From Curvularia sp. ZM96 (lineage: Eukaryota; Ascomycota; Dothideomycetes; Pleosporales; Pleosporaceae): a stretch of DNA of 64,000 nucleotides. Each line of letters begins with the position of its first letter. Within the stretch, counting starts at the first letter, position 1. Shown one piece after another: positions 23,887 to 34,925 of this stretch. The stretch spans positions 186,001 through 250,000 of the forward strand of contig JAJGBQ010000002.1 of the NCBI GenBank assembly GCA_022457065.1. Reading direction: 5' to 3'. Below the pieces are notes generated by a model, which was given only the letters and a program-made list of their open reading frames with translations, searched no databases and had not been told where the DNA came from. The translations under genes were made by a program, and so were the position numbers.

Positions 23887-24311
23887 TTTCTTTGCAAAGG
23901 GCTGGATAGGGACAAGCGGTAGGAATAGGTCTCGGTGGGGATCAAACTCGGCAGCCTAGCCGCAAAGATGAGACGGCGCCTCGTCTCGCTAAGTGTATCA
24001 GTCCTAGGCTATCAAGGTCAGCCAGCATATGAAAAAGTAGAACGCTGGGCTATATCGAAGAATCGCATCCGATCGCCAGACGGCACAAGAGTGCTGTGAT
24101 CGACTTATACTTTGGTTTGCCGTATCTCTAGTTTAGGATAGAAGACTAAGAACGAGCTACGTCGCGGGCGGGGTATAGCTGATTACACAGCCTACAGTGT
24201 GGCGCAGTAAGGCTGACATGCAGCGGCCAGCGTGCAGCAGAAGGCGAACTTGTAAGCGACTGGGCGAATTTGCTCATATCTATAGGTCAGACGAATAGCT
24301 TACCATCGCCT
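23887..24311. promoter_or_regulatory. 5' flank of the HET-NACHT-WD40 gene
   Basis: About 425 bp between the start codon and the right inverted arm. The promoter must lie here or in the arm. No clear TATA box or other element is visible. Confidence 0.35.
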
Positions 24312-25090
24312 GCAGGGAGGATGGCCGATCCGCACTGGCCCTGATCTTGCAAGAGAGGTGATAGTTTGTAGATATAGCTAAGGAGAAGAGTGGTGGATGC
24401 AACTTTAGATAGTGTAGAGTCTTGCCAAGCATGGCCACCATCACAGCTCCGCTAGTACTCATCCCTCCCAAGCATGAACAATCCAAAGCTCCTAGTGACC
24501 CTCAGAGCTCAAACTAGAGCACCTCTCTACGGCCCTAGAGATTGCAGTGCTCATATAAGGAGCCGCTAGTCATTCGACCGTACGGCAGCTATATCACCAA
24601 AACATGCAGGGCTTTTCCACCTTCGTGTGCGCTTGCAACGACGGCGTTGCGCCAGTGACGCTCAACCCACTTGCTAAAGCGCCGCCCGCATTCTATCTTA
24701 TCCTGTGCCTCTCCTATCTTATGGTATCCTCTTTAACGAGCCGAGACTAGATCTCGGCTGCTGCTTGGTCTAGGAATCGGCGCTGGTGGACTCGAGAAGC
24801 ACAAGGACGCGGTGGGCTTGATTAGGTCTTTCGTTCGGTCAGCGGAGAGAACAACAAAGGGTTCCGGAGGGCGTCGTAATGGCATGTGTCTACGTTACAG
24901 AGTGGGTGTCGCTGTGCGTTGGAACGCGTTGGCTAGGCTGAGGAGCGCCGTGGCCCCGAGGGTCTTGGCACTGCTCCCAATCTTGAGTCGGATTAGCGAT
25001 GTTCCGCGCGTTTGCAGAAGCTAGCGGCGTGGCCGTTCGGTATATCACATGCCCCGCTGACTATCACGTGAGTCGTGTAGACCTGCTGAA
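24312..25090. repeat. right inverted arm of the HET-NACHT-WD40 cassette
   Basis: Reverse-complement partner of 18353-19117. Its outer end (acctgctgaa, 25081-25090) lies one base before the left terminus of MULE-1. Confidence 0.8.
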
Positions 25091-25091
25091 C

Positions 25092-25225
25092 CGGCAAATT
25101 TCCGCCACACCACTGCTTGGCGTAATAATTTCCCATCTACCACCGTTTCAAATACACTACCACACACGTGACGTTAGCTTGTAAAATATCCCAAATGCCA
25201 CTGTTTCTAGCCCACATGCCACCGT
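25092..25225 (+). repeat. MULE-1 left terminal inverted repeat
   Basis: Nearly perfect reverse complement of 28356-28489. It contains cacgtgacgttagc and two variants of the atgccac(t/c)gt string. Confidence 0.85.
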
Positions 25226-25461
25226 CTTATTAGTAGGTTTCGCACCTCCCCTAGACTCTTTTAGGCAGTAGACAAACTAGTTTTACACGAAAGTCTGTAT
25301 AATGTCGTTGTTTTTAGTGTTAGGTGGTGGGGCTTCCTGTTATCCGCGTCAGACTCAGCGCCCGGCTAAAGCCGTGACGGTTCATAACGCGTCTGACGCG
25401 ATTAAAGAGTCGACGCGTTCTAACGCGAGGTTAACACAAAATCTAGCGACAATTGACTACG

Positions 25462-28013
25462 ATGGCATCCTCCAGGGATTTGCCTAGTACTCTATTTATC
25501 GGACAGACATTCGCGTCAATTGATGAAGCAAAAGAGTCGGTTCTTCACGTTATGGTGACCCAGAGACTTTCATTCAAAGTAGCTGCCAGCGATCGGACGA
25601 GATTTCACGCTATCTGCCGCTCGAGCGAGGAAACTGGATGCAAATTCTTCCTCCGGATCGCTTATATGAATCGATCCGATCAATTTGAGCTTCGGAAATT
25701 GGTCCCTCACACCTGCGATCTTAGCTCCCATCAAGATTGGAAAGCATCAAGATCTGCAAAGCTCATTGCCCACCGACAAGGAGATATGGTTAAGAGCGAC
25801 TTTCGGACGAGGCCACGCCAGATTCAGACTGCTGAAAGACTTCAGCACTCAAATCAGATATCGTACCTACAAGCGTGGCGCGCAAAGAAGGAGATCCAAA
25901 AGAGTGCCTTCATGGACAAGACGAAGTCCTTCCAGCTCATCCTTCCATTCCTTCGGATAATCACGGATAACGGGCTTGATATAGATATAGATGTGAACGA
26001 CGAAGGAGACTATGCTACTTCGATGGCGAACGCTGCTATTTCGACGGATAATGATGGATCCTTTGAATGGTGCTATGTAGCACCGAGGGCTTGTATTCAT
26101 GCATTTTGGCACTCCCGACAGTTTATCTGTGTTGATGGTGCCCATATGAAGTCAGAAAAGAATGTAGTTCTTCTTATTCTTACAACACTTGACGCTAACG
26201 AGGAAATCCTACCATTAATGTGGGGATTCGCTAGAAACGAGTCTAAAGAATCGTGGCTCAGCTTTCTACAAGGTTTCAGAGAATACTTTCTCGACAACCT
26301 TGATACTACCGAGAAAGAACGAGACGATTTTGAGCATCTTACAATCGTTAGCGATCGAGCAAAAGGTCTAGTTCCAGCTGTTGCAGAGGCTTTACCAAAG
26401 GCTTTCCACTATCACTGCACGCAACATCTTGCAGAGAATGTTGGAAACGAATTTGGAAGAAAGGTTGAGAAGATATTCAGAGCTGCTTGTCTAGTCGAGA
26501 CTAAGGCTAAATTTAAAGCCTTTTTGGATCAGATTGAGTCTCTTTCTGCTCCTGCGCGTCACTACCTGGATCAACTCGATGCAAAGCACTACGCAACATC
26601 ACATGCACCACTAGTCGATTTCCCACGGTTTGGTCAAACTTGTTCTAATATATCCGAGTCGATAAATAGCGCATGGATGGTAAGTGAACTTGTTAGAAAG
26701 CCTATTGTTCTATTCCGACTAAGACCAAGCTATAGGAGGCCCGTGAATTACCGATTTTCCATTCACTACATCATATATGGACATATATGATGTCGAAATT
26801 TTACGAAAGACGTCATAGCCCCCAGAAAGACGAGAAGTATACTAACTATGCTATGGCATATTTCCGGAAAGAGCTTGAGGAGAGTAACCAGTACCTTGTG
26901 ACTCCTCAAGAGCGCGAGAATATGGTAGCTCTAGCATACCGAGCAAACCCAGGGGACCAGAATACTCGCCTCGTCCAGCTCAAAGCTCAGAAATGCTCCT
27001 GTCTCGCTTTCCAGGATCACAAAATTCCTTGTAGACATGCGATTGCCGTTTGTCGGTTCTTTAATACTAAACCCGAGAAGTATATTGCCAAGTTCTACGA
27101 GATATCTGAGTACCGTGAGCAGTATAGATACTCTCTGTTACCGGTTTTACTGGACGATCTCAAACCTGATGGAGTTACAAAGCCACCTCCTTATGCTCCC
27201 TCGCGAGGTCGTCCGGTCCAGAAAAGGATGAAGCGAAGGACCCGGGAGACAGAGGCCCGGAGACTTGGAAATCTAGCATCACCAAACTGTCGGAAGGAGC
27301 AACAGGATGAGGCTCGAAACCGATATCAATCAGGCGCAACATATTTCCAACAACACCCGGATGCTTCAAATCGTCCTATTCAGATTACACCTATCCAGCG
27401 CTGTCCCGAACAGATTATATCTAATCAAGAGGCATCATCTCAACTTACTGATCAAACCGTGTCTACCCTATCTTTCATTTCCCAACCTCTAGACTTAAGA
27501 GAGCACGATACCTTGTGGCAACGGATCAGAGCTATACAAGCATCCCTCAAAGAAATCGAGGCAATAAGAGAGCGCCACCAGACTCAGCGAATTGGAGCTG
27601 CTAGGCAAGCAGTGAACGAGAACCGAAACAACGAAGACGGTCAACCTGATATGGCACAGGCATCTACAGCGGAAGCAGAACATTCAACCTTGCGGCCCAC
27701 ATCTCCTAAACCGCCAGTCTTCCAGCCAACTGTAGATCAGCAGCTACGGCTAGACGATGAACAGCAAAGTAGCAGCGGCTCTCAAGTAGATCTAGCCGCT
27801 TTACAAGTCACTTATATGGATTCTACTATTACGAACGATACCTTTACAATCGCGACATCTAGCTCTATTCCACATATTACCCATAATGTCACATCAAGTC
27901 CACCTAGAAGAGACAAAAGACCTATGGCGAGTGGAGAGAGTAGTGTCCAAAGCGAAGAGCCTCCAGCCCTATCAACGCGATCAAGAAAAAGAGCTCGAAT
28001 AGGCCAATTGTGA
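25462..28013 (+). CDS. MULE transposase with SWIM zinc finger
   Basis: Exons 25462-26679 and 26736-28013 are joined over a 56-nt phase-0 intron (GTAAGT donor, CTAAGACC branch region, CTATAG acceptor), giving about 831 residues. The N-terminus has a FAR1-like Cys/His DNA-binding module (Cys55, Cys63, His86, Cys88, counted from the upstream TTG at 25453). The MULE catalytic core carries Asp in FICVDGAHMK, Asp in LTIVSDRAKGL and a following HCTQH motif. Exon 2 has the SWIM finger CSCLAFQDHKIPCRH. The C-terminus is long and probably disordered, with a basic end. The enzyme cuts and joins the element's termini. No stop or frameshift is seen, so it may be active and could mobilise non-autonomous relatives. 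Confidence 0.9.
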
Positions 28014-28355
28014 GACTATAGAAAGATTTAGATCTACTATACATTACAATTTTCAACCCTTCTCTTTATATAAAACTACTACTGTCTTTGTCTACTACCC
28101 AAGAGCGTGTAGGGCAGCGTTTCTCAGGCTTATCGTAGTAGTGTTCGTCGATAAGGTAGTTCTGTTGAGTCTAAACAATCTGTTGTGAGGTTAAAGGCCG
28201 ATAATAGATTATCAGAGAAGCAGTTCTTAGGGTCGGTCATGTTTGGAGTTTTGGGGAGAGGTTGCATAAGCCCTATACCCTTCCCTTAGGGGCGTTAGAT
28301 TCGCTATTTTTAAACCCCTTATAGGCGGCTAAGTGCCCGTTAGCTGAGGCTTTAA

Positions 28356-28489
28356 ACAGTGGCATGTGGGATAGAAACAGTGGCATTTGGGATATTTTAC
28401 AAGCTAACGTCACGTGTGTGGTAGTGTATTTGAAACGGTGGTAGATGGGAAATTATTACGCCAAGCAGTGGTGTGGCGGAAATTTGCCG
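28356..28489 (-). repeat. MULE-1 right terminal inverted repeat
   Basis: Partner of 25092-25225. Its outer end is 56 bp from the start codon of the secreted-protein gene. Confidence 0.85.
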
Positions 28490-28545
28490 TACTTTTGTTA
28501 CACGTGTTACAGTCGTACTTCCCGCGTCACGTCTCATACACTGCC

Positions 28546-28947
28546 ATGGAAGCAGCTCTATTGCTCTTGTTGGCTGCGCAGGCTATCGGCTCCTTCGCAG
28601 CGACGTATCGTGCCAGCTCAGAAGCACCTGGCCTCACCTTCGACATCGCGCTGAGTGATGACATCACTGGCGAGAACCAGGTACAGCCCGTGCGTGTCAA
28701 TGGCGGCGCCGTCACGTTAGGCTCGCTGTTTGCCGGGCAAGCAGACGACCGCATCTTTGCCACGTCTTTACAGGCTGTCAGCCCTAGCGCAGGGAGCGGC
28801 AACGTTCTTTGCGCCATTTTCAACCCCTTGGACGCGAAAAATGTGCTTCTTCTCAACGCTGAGGCGACCTTTGTGGATCTAGACGGTGATGAGGATGCGG
28901 CTGTGCAGGTGGACGTCACCGACTTTACGATTGCGTGCGAAGTGTAG
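28546..28947 (+). CDS. small secreted protein, candidate effector
   Basis: A 133-residue single-exon frame from the ATG at 28546. Residues 1-19 (MEAALLLLLAAQAIGSFAA) look like a signal peptide. The mature part is acidic, of about 114 residues, with only two Cys (in VLCAIF and TIACEV). No domain is recognised. A longer frame starting at 28414 would begin inside the MULE-1 terminal repeat and bury the hydrophobic segment, so I prefer the internal ATG. Its promoter has been replaced or pushed back by MULE-1, so expression may now depend on the transposon. It could also be a small extracellular enzyme inhibitor or structural protein; the function is unknown. Confidence 0.55.
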   Translation: MEAALLLLLAAQAIGSFAATYRASSEAPGLTFDIALSDDITGENQVQPVRVNGGAVTLGSLFAGQADDRIFATSLQAVSPSAGSGNVLCAIFNPLDAKNVLLLNAEATFVDLDGDEDAAVQVDVTDFTIACEV

Positions 28948-29485
28948 ATGTAGTTAGTTAGCGTGAATGGATGAACAAAGGATGCGATAGAGGAACTTGA
29001 GATTTGTATTTAACGTCCCCCCCTACGCAGCGGAAAACCCACCGTGCCGGAAAATACGAGGGGTACTTCGACTTTAAGCTACTATAGCTCTGCGCGCACA
29101 TTGGGCTTTACTATGTTCCTTTAAAATTCATTTACCGTAGCTTTTTTGGCATATTCAAGATGCCTCCTACTTCTAAATTACGTTTGCACCATCGCGTTTG
29201 GCCTAACTTGCAGAGAGCCTCCTTCTACACCGTATGAGACTTTCTTCCTTATAGTACTATCGTTAAGCCCTTCTTAATCTAAATTCTCGTTAAAAGAGTC
29301 TTTTCTAAGCTTTAAAACTTACTCTGATGTTTATAAGTTATGACTAGCTCTATGTCCACTGTCGCGCGGAAATTCATGCAAGGTCGCTACCCCAGTCGGT
29401 ACTTCTAGTTAAAGTAATTACCGATCGCGGCTAGTGCAAAACGACCCGCATATCCTGAGTAATCATAGTGTAATTTACTAGTTAT
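28948..29485. repeat. repeat-like spacer with cggaaaaccc and ggggtacttcgactt motifs
   Basis: Around 29027 cagcggaaaaccc and gtgccgga recall the terminus of the anonymous repeat. The following gaggggtacttcgactt...ctctgcgcgcac recurs near 63275-63322. It is probably a decayed transposon fragment; no gene is supported. Confidence 0.45.
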
Positions 29486-29494
29486 TTAGTGGTA
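29486..29494. repeat. MULE-2 target-site duplication, left
   Basis: ttagtggta, identical to 34496-34504. The 9-bp length is typical of Mutator-like elements. Confidence 0.85.
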
Positions 29495-29560
29495 GGCTGC
29501 TGAGATTTGTCCCCAAGGTTTTGAGATTTGTCCCCAAGATGAGATTTGTCCCCAACGCTA
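29495..29560 (+). repeat. MULE-2 left terminal repeat (3 iterated units)
   Basis: Three copies of tgagatttgtccccaa spaced by ggtttt or gatgag-type linkers. The iterated layout suggests transposase-binding sites. Confidence 0.8.
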
Positions 29561-29666
29561 GCTATATCTTCACTAGCGCCAAATATATTACAGTATTCTA
29601 TTCTTTTAGGCATAGGCACGTGTGAAGGGGGCTGCACTTGATCACGTATATTGCTAGACCTATTGT

Positions 29667-32149
29667 CTACTGACACCGTCGTTTCTTACGTGGGCCAAGG
29701 CTTTTCCAGGCTTCGGAAGCCGCCACTGCTGCGGCACGCTTAGGCCGCGGCGTGGGTATATCTTCACGCTCAGCAGGTGCGTTCTGAGCATCAACTTGTG
29801 CGAATCTTTCAGTATAGAAAGCTTCCATGTCTCCAAAGTGATAGTTCCAAGCCATAGTTGGTGTGCAAGAAGCGAAGAGTCCTTGCGTGGCAAGAGCCAT
29901 ATTCCGCGCCTCTACAAGTTCTACAGGATCCTCCTCCTGCCCAGTCTCTGCTAGAAAGTTGGTAGCTAACATCATATCATTACACTGATATAGAACAGGT
30001 TGAGATCGTCGACCCTCAATATCAGTCAGAAACTCTTCTAGCGTTGGGGGTCGCCAGACAGGAGACGGAGCCATGGTCACTGACACAGCGACAGCCACAG
30101 GCGGGGACGAACGAGGAGATGTAAGAGAAGGTAAAGGAGCAGGTGCTGGAACTGACACTGATATACAGGTGGTCACAGGACCCGCGCCTGGTATAGATGT
30201 AGGAACTGAAACAGTGACCGAAGTACTGACTTGCTGCAAAGCTTCGGCCAGTGTTTGGCCCTGGGGTTCAAGGTAAGGCTGATAGCGAGGGATAGAAGGT
30301 GGCACAGGTCGTTCGAAAGCTGAGGGGTCCCGACGAGTAGATGCTTCATGTCTCCTCGGCGCACCCCTTGTTTGAGCTATAAGGGGCTCTAGAACAGACT
30401 GGTACGGCCTAGGGGATAGAAACACCGAAGGTCCTTGCTCGCGTTGATAGCGCCAGTGATCATCATAGAGATGGTTTAGTCGCAGTGTAGATTTAGCAGC
30501 TATCACTTCTTGCAGCGTATGGCGGCATGGAAGACCGTTAGTTTTCTCGAAGAGGCCAGAGCAAGGATGCCCACCATGACGCTGGCTTTGCTCTTTCTGG
30601 CGCAGCAAGTCTTGTTGTCTAATACGCTCGATAGCTGGCGGTGTGAGGATATCATGGATCCCGTGAGGTAGGAAGGGCATTAACTCGAGCTTGTGCTGAA
30701 ATTTAGTGCTGTGTCTAGAAGAAGCGATCTCCTTTTTGTACTTGTTATATTGACTCTTAACCATCTGCTCGATCCTCTCAACAACACGAAGTAAGTCACC
30801 TGTTGAGGTCATAAGATAGTCCTTCAAGACCTTATGCATTCCTTCAACAGGTGAACTTGTAATCGTGCTATAGTGTCGGTGGTGAGAAGTCCATGCAGCT
30901 GCCCACTCCATGCGTGTTAGGTATTGGTTCTCTTGCAGATACCTGCAGAGTTCTGGCTGGTGACTGTAGTCTTTGATTAAATCATTCCATTTGAATTGGA
31001 ACTCTAATGGCCTCTTTGCGTAGACTAGCTGCTCTAGTTAGCTAGGGGCTATATAATATAACTAGCGTCGGCTTAAAGTGCTTGCAACAACTAGGGCTAG
31101 TATACCTGAGTCCAGCGTTTCATGAATAATTTCCGTTGATCAGAGATTCCCTGCTTCGCCTCTTTCGTCGCACCGTCAGCATCTCGCCACGTTTGCTGAG
31201 CTTTTGTCTGAACATTCTTGTTGATATGCCATACGCACAAGAGCTGAGGAACTCCTGGGAGTAGCGAGCGTGCTGAATTTTTCAAAGCTTCTTCCTGATC
31301 ACTAATAAACACACGCGGTTGTTGCACGCCAGTCTTATGCAGGAAATTTGCGATCGCCCAATAGTAGTCTGTATATGTCTCGTTGCTAAGAAAGCAGAAG
31401 CCTGCAGAGAAGAACGTCTGCAGGTTAGTGCAGCCGAGGATATGTAGTAGAGGGAGTTTGTACTTGTTAGTTCGATATGTGCAATCCATCAACAAGACAT
31501 CAGGGTTTGCTAGCAGAAGCTCGACCTGCTTATGGTGGGTGAAGAAGAGGTTCTGAATGCGATTGTTGTCATCCTTCTTAACTGCAAAGATCCAGTCGGC
31601 CGTGGATAGATCGTCTAGTAGTGTCTCAACTGGGCTTCTTCCATTGAGATGCTTTTCCCTGATAGCCTTCCTCTCGCTGCGAATATCGGTGGCAGATATT
31701 AGGGTGTCCTGATCTTCTCTCTGGATAGCAGCCAGTATCTGCATGGGCCGCACGCCAGCATGGGTCATTGATTTTATGACTTCCTTTTGTGCTGGCGTAC
31801 GTCTACGGTAGACATTGTGCGCGCTCGAGTTGATTGACTGGGGATGGTTGTGGTCCTTGTTCTGTACTTCTAGCTTCCATTGATTGCTGTGCTTTATCCT
31901 GAAGATAACAAGCTTAAAAGGACATCCTGTTGAGCGTGTGCTTGTGCTTAGAACCTTTGCAGTTGACTGGTAGTTGTTCCTAAAGCGATCGCAGTGGTAG
32001 TAGTAACGTGTTTTAATAGCTGAGTTGTGAGGCCAACTCCGTTTGAGGACGAAGCCGTAGCCATGCTGCATGCCGTGCGCTTTAAGCGCGCCGTATGCTT
32101 CTTCATAGGAACCGTAGAGCTGGTCTAGAGGGGGTGTAATGTCGCCCAT
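29667..32149 (-). CDS. MULE transposase (FAR1-like) of MULE-2
   Basis: Exon 1 is 32149-31106 and exon 2 is 31028-29667, separated by a 77-nt phase-0 intron (GTATAC donor, GAGCAG acceptor). The product is about 801 residues. The N-terminus has a FAR1-type DNA-binding region. The catalytic core carries Asp in LLMDCTYRTNKYKLPL, Asp in FISDQEEALKN and the LCVWHINKNV Cys/His motif. Exon 2 has a degenerate SWIM-like finger (HPCSGLFEKTNGLPCRHTL). The tail is Pro/Ser/Thr-rich. I chose the ATG at 32149 because upstream frame has only non-ATG starts. The transposase frame is open. The nested element sits upstream of it and may separate the gene from its promoter in the right terminal repeat. Confidence 0.82.
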
Positions 32150-32295
32150 GTTATTTAAGAACAAGAAAATAAGCTAGATAGCTACGTTTTTCGATGAGCG
32201 TTTACCTGCAGTAGATATCTAGTGATGTTGCGGATATGGCGGATTCGAAGATTACGCACTAAGCTAAGTTGGGGAGAGAGTTTACACTAGCACTA

Positions 32296-34408
32296 GGGTG
32301 GGACACGTCGTGCGCACAGACACGTCATGCGCGCGCGGCCTCATTAGAACTACCTCATAGATGAGGCTGTAGAGCCACACTCAAAGACTGTTATCGCGAT
32401 ATATTTTAGAGGTGAGGTTAATAGGCCTTGATATATATATACAGCTATAGAAATCGAGATGGAGTCCTAATCGTGCGGCCGCGACGTGAGGTTGGAGGTG
32501 GTGAGCCTGCAGCACCTCCCTGAGGCTCCTCACTACCTTGAGGCCTCGCGATAGGCCTCTTTTTTTGAATAGCCTTTGCAGGAGCCTTGAAGCTCCTTCC
32601 CTTACCTCTTTGGGAAGTTTTAATAGCTTTTTGAAGTCGTTTTGTAGCCTTGCGAGCTGCGATCCTCGAGGCCTTTTCAACAGCCTTCTCCTCCCTCTCC
32701 TTCTGCCTTATTAGGCCTACTGCAAGCCTCGCCTGACGCCTCTGCTCCTTCTCCCTCACCCTCACCTGCCTTATCTCCTCACGTTGCTTCCTCGTATCAG
32801 CTTTTTGGAGTTGCAGCTGCTCCTCCTCTTCCTCCTGGAGTCGTAGGCGATCGCGCGCCTCCTTCACCTTCCTTGGAGACCAGAATACAGCTCCACCTTG
32901 ATACTCCTCAGCCTCCTGTAGAGGTAGAGGCTTCCCTCGCTTTCTGCGTAGTCTCTCATTAGTTAGAGCCTCTCGTAGGCCCTTGACCTCATGCTCAAGA
33001 AGCGTTTTTGAGGCTGAGATTTGGTGGAAGGCTTGACTAAGCTTTTGAGCTCGCCTGTCTCCTCGATCCTTCACTACCTCACGCAGTAGGCGTTCAGTTT
33101 TCCTCCAATTAGAGGCACTTAGTACAGAGGACTCACTATCACTTAATAGAATAAGGTTATCATCAAAACGTTGTAGTATAACCTCAGGATTGAGGGGCGA
33201 GAGGCCTGTAGCCTCAAAGGCCTTTTTGATCGTTGTTTCCTTGAAGGAGGCCCGCCAAGCTTGGTAGAAGAGGGGCAAGAAATCCCTCTTACTCATGGAT
33301 ACGAGGCCTTGGCTCCTATCCATAAAGGCGGAAACCTCGTCTGAGTACGCTGTTGAGAGAGGCCTGAACATGCAGACGTCAAGAGGCTGTAACGTATGGG
33401 TTGAGTGAGGAGGAAGTACTGCAAGGAGGATCTTATTTTGATCACAGTAGCTAATAAAATCCATTGTAAGGTGAGATCCATGGCCGTCAAGGACGAGTAA
33501 TCGATAGGAGGATCGAGCTTTTGCCTTCGTCCTGCGATCAAACACTTGTTGAAGCCACGCAAGGCCTATATCATTATTCGTCCATCCAGAGGGTGATGAG
33601 GATATTCGAATCTGATGCGTCTCCTCCTCAAGGGCCTGTATCCAGGAGTCCTGTATTGATCCTGAGCCTGATTGATAGATAAGGGCAGGCTCAAGGTAAG
33701 ATCCATCAGCGCAGATACAGGCTAGCAGCGTTATCCACTCGCGTGAGCCATCCTGTATATTACTCCTCCTCCTTCCAGCCTTATACAAAGGCTTGCTAAA
33801 GATCCTCTTTGAACGCCCTACTACACCAAGGGAGAAGCCCTTCTCATCCATGTTGTAGATATGACGCGCCTCGACGTGATATTGATCGATCTTATCGCGT
33901 AGGAGGCCAAAGTAGAGGCTATACTTCTTCTTTGAATCAGCCTTGTGTCGATTGTTATCAAGGCTAATCGTCCACTTTGATAGGAGGCGATCAGGATAGC
34001 GATGCACAAAGCGATCAACTCACTTGAGGCTAACCTCCTTCTTAGCGATCTGTGAGGCAAAGTTCTGTATCATGACTCGAGTAGGAGGTAGGCCCCTTCT
34101 TGTAAGGCTATCAATATAGGTTATAAGAGCCTGCTCTTGGTGAGGGTGGAGGATCTGATTGTTTTGATAGCCTATTGTACGCGAGGTAGTGCAACCTTGG
34201 TGTCTTCGGGCGAGCGTAGATCGAACAACACCATACTTTTTAGCAATTTCGGTATACGTAAAAGGCTTTCCAGGCTCTAAGGCCTCAATAGCTGCAAGCG
34301 CAGCCTCAATATTACTCATGGTGGTGGAGATATTAGGTGCTGAGGGAGAGGTGGTTGTAAAGCCGCGCGCGCATGACGTGTCCGTGCGCACGACGTGTCC
34401 ACCCACCC
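32296..34408 (-). mobile_element. Fot1/pogo-like transposon nested in MULE-2
   Basis: A 2113-bp element flanked by TA on both sides (32294-32295 and 34409-34410). Its terminal inverted repeats are 44-47 bp (32296-32339 and 34362-34408), with gacacgtcgtgcgcac and acacgtcatgcgcgcgcggc. TA targeting, a CENP-B-type helix-turn-helix and a DDE_1 core place it in the pogo/Fot branch of Tc1/mariner. It inserted in the right terminal repeat of MULE-2, so it is the younger event. Confidence 0.88.
32445..34319 (-). pseudogene. Fot1/pogo-like transposase with one internal stop
   Basis: The frame from the ATG at 34319 starts with a helix-turn-helix (FTYTEIAKKYGVVRSTLARR), then a CENP-B-like region, then the DDE_1 core: Asp in YNMDEKGF, Asp in LLVLDGHGSH and Asp in LQPLDVCMF. 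The C-terminal third is a basic, charged coiled-coil-like region. About 624 codons are open except for one in-frame TGA at 34022-34020. Trp is usual at that position in this family (the WVDRF motif), so a single G-to-A change explains the break. The copy is probably dead in itself, but its ends are intact and could be moved in trans. Confidence 0.82.
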
Positions 34409-34495
34409 TAGCGTTGGGGACAAATCTCATCTTGGGGACAAATCTCAAAACCTTGGGGACAAATCTCAAAACCTTGGGGACAAATCTCAGCAGCC
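34409..34495 (-). repeat. MULE-2 right terminal repeat (4 iterated units)
   Basis: Same units as 29495-29560, with one extra unit of about 21 bp. Confidence 0.8.
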
Positions 34496-34504
34496 TTAGT
34501 GGTA
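34496..34504. repeat. MULE-2 target-site duplication, right
   Basis: ttagtggta, perfect match to 29486-29494. Confidence 0.85.
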
Positions 34505-34925
34505 ATGTTTGTTCTTGAACTCCTCGACCGGGTTTAGCGGAGCCATCTGCACTAGCCACGTAGCTGGGAAAAGACGGCTGACTACTCACGTGACTTGGCG
34601 ACGGGCCTTGGCCATCGAGTTCGCATGCCCCGCGCTGCAAGGAGTTGCGAGGAAGCCTACCCCACCACTTCCCTGACGGGAATACTCTGTTTCTTTTCCC
34701 TTAAAACTCTCGCAGCCATCTGCTTCATCTCTTTCACGCGTGTCTTTCGAAACTGACATCTTTTTTTTTTTATTTTTTAGCTACGATCCGTGGATTGCCT
34801 TCGCCCTCGATCTTTCTTAGCGCAAATCGTCTTCCAAAGCAGCCTTGTCTTGTTGCAGTTATTATCAAATTTGTCGTCTACTTCACGACACTCAGAAGAC
34901 GTCGCATCGGCGTCCTTGGACTTAG

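Larger units (their letters stand above)
25092..28489 (+). mobile_element. MULE-1: Mutator-like DNA transposon
   Basis: A 3398-bp element with terminal inverted repeats of about 134 bp (25092-25225 and 28356-28489) that differ at only a few bases. They begin cggcaaatttccgcc. It encodes one transposase with an intact frame. Near-identical repeats and an intact ORF suggest recent mobility. I could not find the 8-11-bp target duplication expected for Mutator elements: the left flank (cctgctgaac) and right flank (tacttttgtt) differ. This suggests rearrangement after insertion. Confidence 0.85.
29495..34495 (-). mobile_element. MULE-2: Mutator-like element with a nested Fot1/pogo element
   Basis: Outer ends ggctgctgag...ctcagcagcc are flanked by a perfect 9-bp duplication. 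The terminal repeats are 29495-29560 and 34409-34495. Both are built from tandem copies of a unit containing gagatttgtccccaa: three on the left, four on the right. Without the nested element (32296-34408 plus one TA) MULE-2 would be about 2.9 kb. It codes for one transposase on the minus strand. Confidence 0.88.

Noticed and set aside
29501..29560. Regularly spaced short repeats resembling a CRISPR array
   Set aside because: The units form the terminus of a MULE with a target duplication and recur inverted at the other end; the genome is eukaryotic.
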